DNA of 64,000 nucleotides from Bettongia penicillata ogilbyi (taxonomy: Eukaryota > Chordata > Mammalia > Diprotodontia > Potoroidae), in NCBI GenBank assembly GCA_023548195.1, contig JAJHZJ010000694.1, forward strand, positions 1,674,001 through 1,738,000, read 5' to 3'. Within the stretch, counting starts at the first letter, position 1, and every line of letters begins with the position of its first letter. This document shows positions 21,951-33,305 of the stretch, piece after piece. The notes beneath the pieces are model-generated. The model did no database searches. It worked only from the letters and a program-made list of their open reading frames with translations, and had not been told where the DNA came from. A program made the position numbers and the translations under genes.

Positions 21951-22532
21951 CAAGTTATCTCTGTCTTTACCCATATCTTTTTTCTGGCCTTCTTTGTGCA
22001 GAATGTCAGGATTTTAAAGCCAAGGAAACATTTGTGCAATGTTTCTAATTCTGTATGACATTAAGGATTTTCTGTTTTTTATTTTTTTTATTTCAGGGGA
22101 GGAAAATGGGGTTACCTGGTTGGGGAATGGGAAGGCAGAAAAAGAAGATGAAAGACCTTCTGGTGAAGAAAAATGAGGATTTTTCCCCCTGTCTTATCAC
22201 AAGGCCAAGCTGACTTTTTTTTTTTAATGCTCTTTATTGTGTCAATTCCTGGAAACTGTGGTGGAGGAGATTGCCTTTTGCACCCTTGTGCAATTCTTGA
22301 AACATCAGAATTGGTTTCTGCTTTGAGCAATAGCCAGAGGCAACTCTGGAAAATTTTCTTCTGTACTTGGATAAAGAATGATTGGTGTGGGATAACAGTG
22401 ACCTCAGAACAAAGTGTCTCGGGCATTCCTGGCAGAGCAGGATCAAAAATTACTGGGAAATCCTTTATATTTCACCTATTGGCCCTCAGTAACCCAAACT
22501 CTTGTTGGTAGTGATGAGGGCTGGAAGGGAGG
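21951..22532. other. Gene-free stretch, nothing recognised
   Basis: Anonymous sequence with two homopolymer patches (near 22075-22095 and 22215-22226). A 112-codon open frame at 22173-22511 has no recognisable domain. Confidence 0.4.
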
Positions 22533-23268
22533 TGTGATATTCTCACAAAGACCAGGGTACCAGGGGCAGGTCATCTGGAGAAGAATTCACAGACTCAAGC
22601 ATTGTTGAAGTCAAGGTAAAGATTTATTACGCTTTTCAATGGGCAAGAGTTCCTGCAACCTTAAAGGGGTACAGGGAAAGTTTCTATAGGATATTCTCTA
22701 GTATCACTTGTGCCAAATATGTTAACTACATGTTTTGGGGTGGAATTAGGGAGTGGTTAAGGAGTGATCAGTTCTTAAAGGAACATGCACTTTTGGTGTC
22801 TACTGTGCAGGTCTTTTACCCAAAATTCATTGGGACATAGTCCAAAGGAGTGGGGCATGTCTACCTGGAGGTGTGGCCTTAGAACTGAAACATCACTAAC
22901 TCAACCAATGGTTGGGGCTGACCAGGAAAAACCAGGCTTCTCTCATCAATGTCTTGTTAGACAAGATTAATGTAAGGGAGTATAGGTATGTCTAAGTCTA
23001 GAATATGTATGATTCGTCAGTGAGTAGTAAATGTTGTTATGACCCAGTACACAGCCAGTTCAGTACACAACTGGTTCAAACTAATGAGTTCTATAAGTGC
23101 AGCTGGCTCCTATAGTGGGAAGGGAGATAACAGTTGTTGCTAGGGCACGCTGTGCCCTTGAGGGAGAAACTGCCTGAGATAGTATTTTGAAGGTAGGGAG
23201 AAATGTGATTTTTAAAGAGAAATGTGATTTTAGAATTGAGGCCCAAGTACATTCAACCAAGCACCCCA
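22533..23268 (-). mobile_element. Probable solo LTR of an endogenous retrovirus
   Basis: Read on the minus strand, the segment ends in ...GTGAGAATATCACA at 22533, a proper LTR end. 85-95 bases earlier is AATAAA (plus-strand TTTATT at 22621-22626), and a CCAAT-like ACCATTGG lies farther up (about 22906). This is the U3-R-U5 order. The U3 boundary is uncertain; 22980 to 23268 are possible and no clear target duplication was found. Confidence 0.6.
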
Positions 23269-25591
23269 TCAGTAGTACTTTGGTACTAGGCTGTCTCTCC
23301 TGAAAATCTTTTCACTTGTAAAGGAAATGTTTTAGTCATATTTTAATACGCATAATAGCACTGGTGCATTGATGGAAACATTTCTAGAACTCTGTAGAAT
23401 GGATTGTGTCAACAATTCTTAAAGGGAATTTAAGAATTGCCAGTTAGTTGGAGCTGAATCAGAGTGTTCTAGATAAAAAGCATGTCCTTGGAAAAATGGG
23501 GGAGAAAAAAAGATTGTATCATTTACTATCACAGGAGTTGAGGAAAGTGTTTGGGGTTAAAGGAATGTATAATTTAAAAAAAAAAGAAAATTCATGAGAT
23601 TATAACTTAGAGTCCCAGATTGGTTATTTGACATGTAAGTATTGAAGGATCATCTAGTCCATCTCTCTGATTCCACAGATAAAGAAACTGAGGTCCAGAG
23701 CCTTGAAAGAACTTTTCTGAGGTCACTCAGTGATGAGTTATTGGAAGAGCCAGGACTGAATCCCACAGGAAGGAAGCTACCAGGAGAGTGAAAGGGTCTC
23801 CTAGAAAAATTAGAGCAGACATAAGTTTTCAATTCGTTATTACTCTTTGTATAAAAGCAGCCTGGGATCAAAGCCTTAACTGATGTATGGATTTTTATTA
23901 AAGTGAACTTGTAGCATGGTCCAGTATTCCTAATAAAGAAATATCATATACTTCTACTTAAGAGTTTTCTCATGAGTCCAGGTACCTTGTAACTTGACAG
24001 ACTCTTAGGACAATCCATATATTTTCATGCAGAGGAAGAAGGTTTTACAGTGTTCTTACCTTTTACTATTAACTGAATCAGTGTCTTCCCCCTTGTCCTT
24101 TACATCTTATTCCTTTCCCACTTCAGGCAGCTGTACTATGGTATAACATGGCTAGGCCACAGTAGGAAGGTGGTCTTAAGTTCTTGGTGCAGTCTTACCA
24201 TACCAGTGGGTGTTCACTATGAGATAGGGACATTTACCCTTGTGGGTTGCCTACTCCAGCTTTTGCTTGAGAGTTGCTATTTTATTGCTATCAGAAAGGT
24301 TCTTGAGTCTGTCAGTGGTCTGGTGACTCTAGATCATAAGTGTTTAGAGACTATCCTGGGCTATTTTCATTTTTGAATGTGATTCTGTTCCTTTTTTCTC
24401 TTCTTTTTAAAGTATAGCTGATTGTCCCTCTAGGATGTTTTTTGCCATTGTGTCATTTGCAAAGTAAAAACTGATCTAAACATCTGTAGGGGAAGAACAC
24501 TGCTCCCGGTTTTCCTTTGATGAGATTCATTCAGATCTTCTTGCTTCAAGCTAGAGACAGACAAGGACAGAGAGTAGCTGATGAACAGCTTAATTGTGTA
24601 CTGGTCAGAGACAGCTGGTGGAGTACCAGGAGCCGTGTTGACTGCTTCCTATCCAGCAGCTCATTCCTGGTGTGAAACTGAATGTTTCTTAGGAAATGGT
24701 TCAATGATGTCTTAGCAGTTCACCCAGCCCAGTCTGTGGCCTGCACCAGTTGGGATGAAACTGCCTTTGGCTTGTTTCCTGGTTCAACTTTTTAATTAAA
24801 TAAGCAAGAAGATACTGGCTTTAAAACACTGCACAATATGCTAGCTTGATGCCCCATGTGTTTGGGTGTATATATGTGGTGAGGTGTCAGATCCTGCAAC
24901 TTCTGTTTACAGTGAATCATGTCAACAGATTAGTATCAGGGGCCTAGTGTGTGCAAGGAACCAGAAATTTTAGAGGATATGAAGAAAAGGAGATGCCTTC
25001 TGACATTCCCGAGGTCACTTCCTAATCCTTCGGGGGCCTGATCACACTGACAGCTACAAATGATTACAAAACCATGGAAACATCCTTCTTGAGGGGGCCA
25101 CATTTCTTCCATGGGGCACGAGCTTTTTGGTTTTTACATCCTGAATAAGATAGTCAGAAATAGTGAGAGTGGGGACATACTCTCCATCAATCCCTGTATT
25201 TAGGAGTTAAATCCCAGGGACTTGTCTGAGGTGTATATAAAGTTTAAGTGACTTGCCCAAAGTCACCAGCTAATAAATGTCAGAAGCAAGATTTTAACTC
25301 AGATTTTACTGCAAGTCCATTCACTATGCTGGGCTGCTTGTATTTCTAACAATAATTCTGAATTACAATAATAATAATAATTAATTCATTAGCTGTCTTT
25401 TGGCTTTCTTTGAATACAAGTGTTTGGCACAGTACCTGGAACGTAACAGGTCCTTAATAAATGTTTATTGATTGACACGTTCCCTCTGCTACATATTAGT
25501 GATGCACCTATGGGCAAGCTACTTAAACTCCTAGTTTCCCCCAGACAAATCTCTAACACTATAAATTACAGGTGTAAAAGACACCTATTTA
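23269..25591. other. Gene-free stretch with MIR and L2 remnants
   Basis: 23640-23790 is a MIR-like remnant ('aagaaactgaggtccagag', 'ggtcactcagtgatgagttattgg'). 25215-25350 is a reverse MIR ('agtgacttgcccaaagtcaccag'). 25426-25476 is an L2 3' end ('ggcacagtacctggaacg', AATAAATGTTTATTGATTG). About 23800-25190 shows no recognisable repeat or coding exon and is the longest anonymous block in the left half. Confidence 0.5.
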
Positions 25592-25860
25592 GCTACACAT
25601 TTTATTGTTTCAATTTTTTTAAACATTTTTATTTATAGTTTTGAGATCCAAATTCTATCCCTCCATCCCCTCCCCAATCTCTGAGATGATAAGCAATTGA
25701 TCTAGCTTATATAAATGTGCAATTATGTAAACCATTTCTGTGTTAATAATTTTGTACAAGATGACACAAATAAAAGAAAAAAATGAAAGAAAGAAAGTGA
25801 AAATAGCATGTTTTAGTTTGTATTCAATAGATATCAGCTTTTTCTCTGGAGGTGGATAGT

Positions 25861-26412
25861 TGTAAGTGTAAGCAAAGTGAAATTTTTTTTTCTGGATTTC
25901 AGCTTCTCAGGCTCAGGCTAAATTGTAAATGTCTGAAGGATTAATCTCCTTTGAACCCTGATTATTCACAGCTGTGCTGAGTCACATAGGTTTCGTGCCT
26001 TCTGGCTCTGACCCAACCAGGGCCTGAGGCTTTGTTATATATTCTGGGAGGCTGGCATTTTGCTTTTGCTCGCTAATGAGAAAGACTTTTGATTTTTGGA
26101 ATATTGATTCCCTGGACCTGAATTGGACTCTGGGTAGGCATTTGTTAAGAAACCCCCAGTTACTCAGATGCTGGTGCTCTCCCAGTCTGGTGGTATATGT
26201 AGGTGGTTGTATTACTTTGTTCAGACAGTTGGAGCCCTGTTTGTTGAATCTCTGTGCTAATTTCTCTGCTTGTATTTTTTATACTCAATTCTTTCTACTT
26301 TCTTAATTAAAGTAAGATTGTTAACCCCTTTAAAACTGTCTTTCCTTTAGAAGAACAGATCAAAGAACTGTGCTAGCAGCCCAACCTGTGTGCTAGTGTG
26401 GTTGCTACTACA
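25861..26412 (+). mobile_element. Solo LTR (552 bp) nested in L1 copy F
   Basis: It begins TGTAAGTGTAAGC and ends GCTACTACA. The flanking 5-mers are ATAGT (25856) and GTAGT (26413), one mismatch. Removing it restores L1 3'UTR sequence. It contains a TATATA box (about 26035) and a late ATTAAAGTAAG poly(A)-type signal (about 26306), fitting U3-R-U5 on the plus strand. A 5-bp duplication would fit class III (ERVL-like); if only TAGT is counted, 4 bp fits class I. No internal retroviral sequence remains. Confidence 0.85.
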
Positions 26413-26453
26413 GTAGTATGCTTCATCATTATCCCTTTGGGATTGTCTTGGAT

Positions 26454-26647
26454 CAGGGGTGGAGAACCTGTGACCTTGAGGTCATATGTAGCCTTTTGAC
26501 CGAATTCAAACTTAACAGAATAATCCCTTTAATAAATCCCTTTAATAAAAAGATTTGTTCTATAAAACTTGGACCCAGTCAAAAGGCCGCATCCAAGGAC
26601 ATAGAAGGCCACATGTGGCCTTGAGCCTGCAGGTTCCCCCACTCCTG
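26454..26647. mobile_element. hAT-type miniature transposon (MITE) nested in L1 copy F
   Basis: The 194-bp element has terminal inverted repeats CAGGGGTGGAGAACCTG and, at the other end, CAGGAGTGGGGGAACCTG. A perfect 8-bp target-site duplication TCTTGGAT flanks it (26446-26453 and 26648-26655), as expected for hAT transposases. It has no coding capacity and would have needed a transposase from elsewhere. Confidence 0.93.
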
Positions 26648-26749
26648 TCTTGGATCATTGTATTTCTCAGAATAGTTAAGATATTCACAGTTCTCCATCG
26701 AACAATATTGCTGTTACTGTGTATAATGTTCTCCTGGTTCTGTTCACTT

Positions 26750-29700
26750 CACTATGCATCAGTTCATACAAGTCTTTCCAGGTTTTTCAGAAATCATCCT
26801 GATTGTCATTTCTTATAGCACAATATTATTCCATTACAGTCATGTACCACAGCTTGTTTAACCATCTACCAATTGATGGACATCCCTTTGGTTTCCACTT
26901 CTTAGCCACTACAAAAAAAAAGTTGCTATAAATATTTTTCTACAAATAGGTCCTTTCTCCTTCCCTCTTTTCGGATGTCTTTGAGATATAGCCGTGGTAT
27001 TGCTGGATCACTGTTTTATAGTTCTTTGGGCATATTTCCAAACTGCTCTCCAGAATGGTTGGATCAGTTCACAACTCCATCAACAGTACTTTAGTGTCTC
27101 AGTTTTCCCACATCCCCTCAAACATCTAACATTTTCCCTTTTTGTCATATTAACCACCCTGATAGGTGTGAGGTGGTAACTCCAAGTTATTTTAATTTGC
27201 ATTTTCCTGATAAATAGTAATTTGGAGCACTTTTTTTCATATCACTATAGATAGCTTTGTTTTCTTCTTCCAAAAACTGCTTATTCATAACCTTTGACCA
27301 TCTATCAATTGGGGAATGACTTGTGTTTTTATAAAGTTGACTCACTTCTCTGCTTCCAGTGGGAATCAGGATCTTTACTGTCAGCTGCTTGATTGTCCCA
27401 CAGTTTGTGAGCCTAGAGCTCTAGATGTAGCCACTGTCACTGCTACTGCCCCTGCTGCAGCTACTCACAGCTCCTCCACCCCCTTTGTGGCCCTGGCGTT
27501 GGAGTCAGACCACTCTACTCTCTCACACAGGTCCAACAGTTTTTTTCCCACTGATCTTCCAATTTTTCCTTGGGGTTTTGGGTTCGTGGAATCTGGAAAC
27601 CACCACAGGTACTAGAGATTCAGTCCCCCCAGGCCTGCTTAAGTCCCATCTGTGCCAGTGAAGCCCATGTTGGACTGCACTCTGCTCCCAGCATGGCATG
27701 ATAGATGTTTCCCATTGACCTTCCATGCTGTCTTGGGCTGGAGATTTGTTTCACTCAATCATTCTTGGGTTCTGTAGCTCTGAAATTTGTTTAAAGTCAT
27801 TTTTTTTTTTACAGGTGTTTGACTAGGTTTGGGGAGAAAGCTGTAGCTAGTACCTGCTTTTACTATGCTATCTTGGCTCTGCCCCCTCAGTTCTCTATAT
27901 ATTTGAGAAAGGTGGCCTTTATCAGAGATACTTGTTGCAAAGGTTTCCCCCAGTTTTCTGCTTTCCTTACAATTTTGATTGCATCGTTTTTGTTTGTGCA
28001 AAAACTTGGTGATTTTTTTATAATCAAAATTATCTATTTTACATTTTGTATTGTTCTCTGTATCTTCTTTGCTCTGAAATACTTCCTTTATCCATAAATC
28101 TGACAGATAAAATATTCCATGCTTCCTTAATTTGCTTATTGTAACACCCTTTATGTATAAATCATGTACTCATTTTAGCTTGTCTTGCTATATGGTATGA
28201 GATGTTGGTCTAGAGAGAGTTTTCGCCTTACTGTTTTCCAATTTCCCCAGCAGTTTTTGTTCCAAAAGCTTGAATCTTTAGGTTTATCATATACTAGGTT
28301 GCTATAGTCACTTACTACAATGGAATTTGTACCTCATCTATTCTACTTATTCACCACTCTGTTTCTTATCCAGTACCAGATTGTTTTGATAATTACCTCT
28401 TTATAATGCAGTTTGAGATCTGGTAAGGCTACATCACCTTCTGTTGCATTTTTTTAATTGACTCCTTTAATATCCTTGAGCTTTTGTTCTTTCAGATGAA
28501 TTTTATTATTATTCTTTCTAGCTCTATCAAGTAATTTTTTGATAGACTGATAGGTATGGTACTGAATAATAGATTAATTTAGGTAGAATTTTCATTTTTA
28601 TTATATTGGCTTGATCCATCCATGAGCAATTAATAGTTTTCAAATTGTTTAGATCTGACTTTATTTGCATGAAAAGTACTTTATAGTTGTGTTTATATAG
28701 TTCCTGTGTTTATCTTGGCAGGTAGATTCCTAAGTATTTTATGTTGTCTTCAGTTATTTTAAATGAAATTTCTCTATCTATTGCTGCTGGACTTTGTTGG
28801 TCATATATAAAAATACTGATGATTTATGTGGGTTTATTTTGTATCCTGCAACTTTGCTAAAATTGTTAATAATTGCAATAGATTTTTAGTTGATTTTCTA
28901 GAATTTTTTAAGTATAACATCATATCATCTGCAAAGAGTGATACCTTTGTTTCCTCATTGCCTATTCTAATACCTTTAATTTTTTTCTTTTCTTATTGTT
29001 ATCACTAACATTTCTAGTACATTATTAAATAATAGAGATGATAATGACCCTAAATGCACTCCATTACATATAATGCTTGCTGGTGATTTTATGTATATAT
29101 ATATATATATAAAATTATTATTTTAAGGTAATCTCCATTTATTCCTATACTCTCTAGTGTTTTAATAGAAATGGGTGCAGTATTTTGTCACAGGTTTTTC
29201 CTGCATCTATTGATATAGTCATATAATTTTTGTTGGCTATTAATATGGTCAGTTATGTTAATAGTTTTCCTAGTATTGAAACAGCCTTGCCTTCTTGGTA
29301 TAAATCCCCACCTGGTCATAGTGTATGATCTTTGTCATGTATTACTATAATCTCTCTGCTAGTATTTTATTTAAAAATTTTGTATCAATATTCATTAGGG
29401 AAATTGATCTCTTAATTTTCTTTCTCTGTTTTGGATATCAGCATCATATTTGTGTCATAAAAGGAATTTGGTAGGACTCCACCTATTTTTCCAAATAGTT
29501 TATAGAGTATTGGGATTAATTGTTCTTTAAATGTCGGGTAAAATTTGTTTATGAATTCATTTGGTCCAGGGGATATATTTCTTAGGATGTTCATTGATGG
29601 CTTGTTCAATTTATTTTTCAAAGACAAGATTATTTAAGTATTTTCTTCTTTCTTCCATTAATCTGGGTAATTTACATTTTTGTATATATTCATTCATTTC

Positions 29701-30935
29701 CTTTAGATTGTCAAATTTGTTGTCATATATAATTGGACAAAATAGATCCTAACATTTATCTTAATTTCCTCTTCATTAGTGGTAAATTCACCACTCTTAT
29801 TTTTGATACTAGTAATTTGGTTTTCTTTTTTTAAATCAAATTAACCAATGGTTTATCTGTTTTATTGGTTTTTTTTTCTCAGAAAACCGGATTCTGGTTT
29901 TATTTTTTAATCCAATGGGTTTTTTTTACTTTCAGTTTTATTAATCTCTCCTTTACTTTTCAGGATTTCCATTCTGGTATGTAATTGAGGATTTTGAATT
30001 TGTTCTTTTTCTAGTTTTTTTAGTTGAATGCCCAATCCATTGATCTGCTTTTTTTTCTATTTTATTAATCAATTGGAGATGTAAAATTTCCACTAAGTAC
30101 CACTTTGACTGCATCCCATAAATTTTGGTGTGTTGTCATTTTCTTTAATGAAATCATCAATTGTTTCTATGATTTACTCTTTGACCCACTTATTTTGTAG
30201 GATTTGACTATTCAATTTCCAATTATGTTTTAATCTCTCTTTCCATTGTCCATTATTGAATGTAATATTTTTTGCATTATGATTTGAAAAGGAAGCACTT
30301 AATATTTCTGCTTTTCTGCATTTGACTGTGAGGTTTTTATGTTCTAATGTATGGTCAGTTTTTGTGTAGATGCCATGTACTGCTGAGAAAAAAGGTATAT
30401 TCCTTTCTATTGCCATCTAGTTTCCTCCAGAGAGTTATCATATCTAACTTTTCCAGAATTTTATTCACTTTCTTAACTCCTTTCTTGATTATTTTTTGGT
30501 TAGATTCATCTAAGTTCTGAGAGGAGAAAGTTGAGGTTCCCCACTAGTCCTGTAACTCATTCAACTTTTCCTTCAAAAATTTCCATGTATACCCTTTGGT
30601 GCCTATATGTTTAATATTGATGTGACTTCATTGTCTATGGTACCTTTCAGCAGGATATAGTGTCCTTCTTTATCTCTTTTAATTAGATCTATTTTTGCTT
30701 TTGCTTTGTCTGATATCATTATTGCTACCTCTGCTTTCTTTGCTTCAGCTACAAGACAATAGATTCTGCTTCAGTCCTTTACCTTTACCTGTGTGTATCT
30801 TTCTATTTCAAGTGTATTTCTTGTAAACAACATATTGTAGGATTTTGGTTTTTAATCCATTCTCCTATCCACTTCCATTTTATGGGTATGTGCATCCTGT
30901 TCACATTTATAGTTATAATAATTAACTGTGTATTT
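26750..30935 (-). pseudogene. L1 ORF2 remnant of copy F (endonuclease and reverse transcriptase)
   Basis: ORF2 supplies the endonuclease and reverse transcriptase that copy L1 RNA at the target. The N-terminal endonuclease region lies at about 30935-30200. The reverse transcriptase is downstream: the minus strand at 28924-28935 reads FADD, the catalytic metal-binding motif, in the context SLFADDMM. 29627-29412 and 28640-28380 are other RT and thumb stretches. Stops and frameshifts are frequent; the longest open runs are about 60-80 codons. The 5'UTR fragment at 27352-27885 interrupts its C-terminal third. Confidence 0.85.
27352..27885 (-). mobile_element. L1/HAL1 5'UTR-only insertion nested in ORF2 of copy F
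   Basis: The minus strand starts GGGGCAGAGCCAAGATAGC at 27885, the family 5' end. It follows the 5'UTR (including the AGAGCTCTAGGC block shared with copy A at about 4906) and stops at CACTGGAAGC, just before ORF1 would begin. Flanks are CTCACTTCTCT (27341-27351) and CTCAGTTCTCT (27886-27896), a probable 11-bp duplication with one mismatch. There is no ORF1, no 3' end and no A-tail. Removing it restores continuous ORF2. Confidence 0.85.
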
Positions 30936-31544
30936 CCCTGTATGCTATTTTTCACTTGTTTATTCCCCTTCTCTCTTATATCCCAACCTTTCCCTCCTCA
31001 CAAGTGTTTTACTTCTGATGACTGCCTTCCCCAGTATACCCTCACTTTTATCAGTCCTCCTTCCCCCTTCTATTATCACTGTCCTTTTTTACTTCCTTAT
31101 AGGGTAAGATAGATTTCTCTATCCAACTGAATGTGTATGTTATTCCCTCTTTGAGTCAATTTTGATGAGAGTAAGGTTTAAACTTTGCCCACTAAATGCT
31201 CATCTTCCTGTCCATTGTAATAGCTCTTTCATACTGTTTTATGTATAATGATTTACTCCATTCAATCTCCCCTCTTCTTATTCCAGTACAATTGTTTTTC
31301 TTACTTTTTTGTTCATTTTTTTTTTTTTGGAGTATCATCCTATCACAGTCACTTTATATCCACACTCTTTGTCTGCATGTACTCCTTCTAACTGTCCTCA
31401 TGGTAATAAAGTTGTTAAGAGTTACAAATATTATCTTGCCATATAGAAATATTAGCAATTTAATCTTAATGAATTTCTATTTTCTCTTTTTTGTTTCATT
31501 TTTACCTTTTTTATGTTTCCTTTGAGTCTTGTATTTGGAGATCA

Positions 31545-32480
31545 TTTTTTTTTATTCAGCTCTACTCTTTTAATTAGAAATGTTTGAAAGTCCTCTATTT
31601 CATTAAATATCCATTTCCCTCCTAAAAGATTATATTCACTTTTGCTGGGTAGGTAATTATTGGTTATAATCCAAACTCCTTTGCCTTCTGGTATTTCATA
31701 GTCTAAGTCCTCCAGTTCTTTAATGTGGAAACTTTCAAATCCTTTGTAATCTTGACTGTAGTTCCATTATACTTGAATTGTTTCTTTTTGGCTGCTTTCA
31801 ATATTCTCTCCTTGACCTGGGAGTTCTGCAATTTGGCTATTGATATTCCTGAGTTTTTAGGTAGTGATCAGAGGATTCTTTCAATTTCTATTTTGCCCTG
31901 TGGTTCTAATATATCAGGGCAGTTTTGTTTTGTTCTTTACGATAGCTTGAAAGATGTTGCCCAGGCTTTTTTTTTTTTTTTTTTTTTTAAATCATGGCTT
32001 TCAGGGAGTCCAATAATTCTTATATTTTCTCTGTTGGATTTATTTTCTAGGTCAGCTGTTTTTTCAATGAAAAATTTCACATTTTTTTAACTTTTTAAAA
32101 ATTGTTTTTATCATATCTTTATTTCTTATAGAGTTATTATTTTCCACTTGTTCAATTCTAGTTTTTAAGGAATTATTTTCTGCAATGAGTTTTTGTGCTT
32201 TCTCTTCCATTTGGCCAATTCTATTTTATGGGAGTTATTTTCCTTGGTAAATTTTTATATGTATTTTCCCATGCTACTGACTCTTTTTTCATGATTCTCC
32301 TGCATTATTCTTACTTCTTATGACAATTTTTCTTCTACTTCTCTAATTTGCTTTAAAAAACATTTTAAACTCTTCTAGGAATTCTTTTTTGGTCCTGAGA
32401 CCAAATTACATTTTTCTCTGAGGCTTCACATATAGCCGTTTTGACACTATTGTTCTCTTCTTAGTTTATGCCTTGATCCT
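31545..32480 (-). pseudogene. L1 ORF1 remnant of copy F
   Basis: It corresponds to ORF1 of the other elements. The C-terminal domain and RRM region occupy about 31560-32060, and the coiled coil about 32060-32400. On the plus strand it contains a long T-run at 31971-31989, that is, an A-run in ORF1. Many stops are present. It is more diverged from copies A-E than they are from each other. Confidence 0.75.
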
Positions 32481-32701
32481 TCCTATCACCATGGTAAATT
32501 TCTATAGTCAAGCTTTTTTTCTCTTATTTTTCTGCCTTTTTTATGATTTAGTGGTTTTACGTGAGAGTTGGGCTCTGGTCTTGCACTGTCACAAGCTTTT
32601 TGTTCTGGTGCTCTGGGTCTTACTGCTGACTTTTACTGGGCTTAAGGGCTTAGCTGCTTGTTTTTCTGAAGGATAGGCTTCCCTTTTGGCTACATATTTT
32701 A

Positions 32702-33079
32702 AATACCAGATTTCAAGAAACAATTTTTATTTAATTTGTCATTCATATAAATTCAAGCATTATCCAGAGTAGAAGAAAAATGTCAATAAGTACTCTCATG
32801 TTCTCAGACATGTCTTTCACATGAGACATTTTGAAGTAACTGATATAGGAATCTCAAACAAGGAAGATTTCATAATGTAATAAAACATAGTTATTCAACT
32901 CAAGGTTAATATTTCACTTCATCCAATAGAATAATAATTACTTAATCCTTTGGGAGCACTCCTGCAGAATCATTTTCCTAAAATTGCCCAGTCTCTCCCT
33001 TTTTGACCACTTACTCTCCTCAAGGGCTCTTTTCTCAACTGAATTAATCTCGAGACCTCTTTCTTCCTTTGTTGTTGAG
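32702..33079. other. Gene-free stretch, nothing recognised
   Basis: AT-rich anonymous sequence between L1 copy F and a Mar-1-type SINE. Confidence 0.4.
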
Positions 33080-33305
33080 TCACCATTTTAGTCATATTTG
33101 ATCCCACTTGAGACTTTCTCAGCAAAGATACAGGAGTGGTTTGCCATTTCCTTCTCCATCTCATTTTATAGAGGAGGAAATAGAAGCAAAGAGGGTGATT
33201 GTCCCAGGATCATAAAGAAAGTAAGCATTTGAAGTTAGATTTGAACTCAGGATGATGTCTTTTTGACTCCAGGCCCAGCTCTCTATCCACTGCAGCAGGA
33301 AGGGA
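33080..33305 (-). mobile_element. Mar-1-type CORE-SINE
   Basis: The tail complement is at 33080-33175 ('cagcaaagatacaggagtggtttgcc'), the CORE at about 33175-33225 (diverged), and the tRNA-like head at 33235-33300 ('gactccaggcccagctctctatcc'). A short L2-type end follows at 33412-33465 ('agtgcctggcacagagcaaa'). Confidence 0.82.

Larger units (their letters stand above)
25605..32688 (-). mobile_element. L1 copy F, nearly full length, with target-site duplication and three nested insertions
   Basis: The flanks GCTACACATTTTA (25592-25604) and GCTACATATTTTA (32689-32701) form a 13-bp target-site duplication with one transition. Inside, on the minus strand: a short 5'UTR (32688-32480), ORF1 (32480-31545), a spacer (31544-30936), ORF2 (30935 to about 26750) and 3'UTR to 25605. 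Three later insertions interrupt it: a solo LTR (25861-26412), a hAT miniature element (26454-26647) and an L1 5'UTR-only fragment (27352-27885). Removing these leaves about 5.8 kb. The coding parts are rich in stops, so the copy is inactive. Confidence 0.9.

Noticed and set aside
22173..22511. 112-codon open frame as a small gene
   Set aside because: No recognisable domain, no start context, overlapping open frames on the opposite strand; likely chance.
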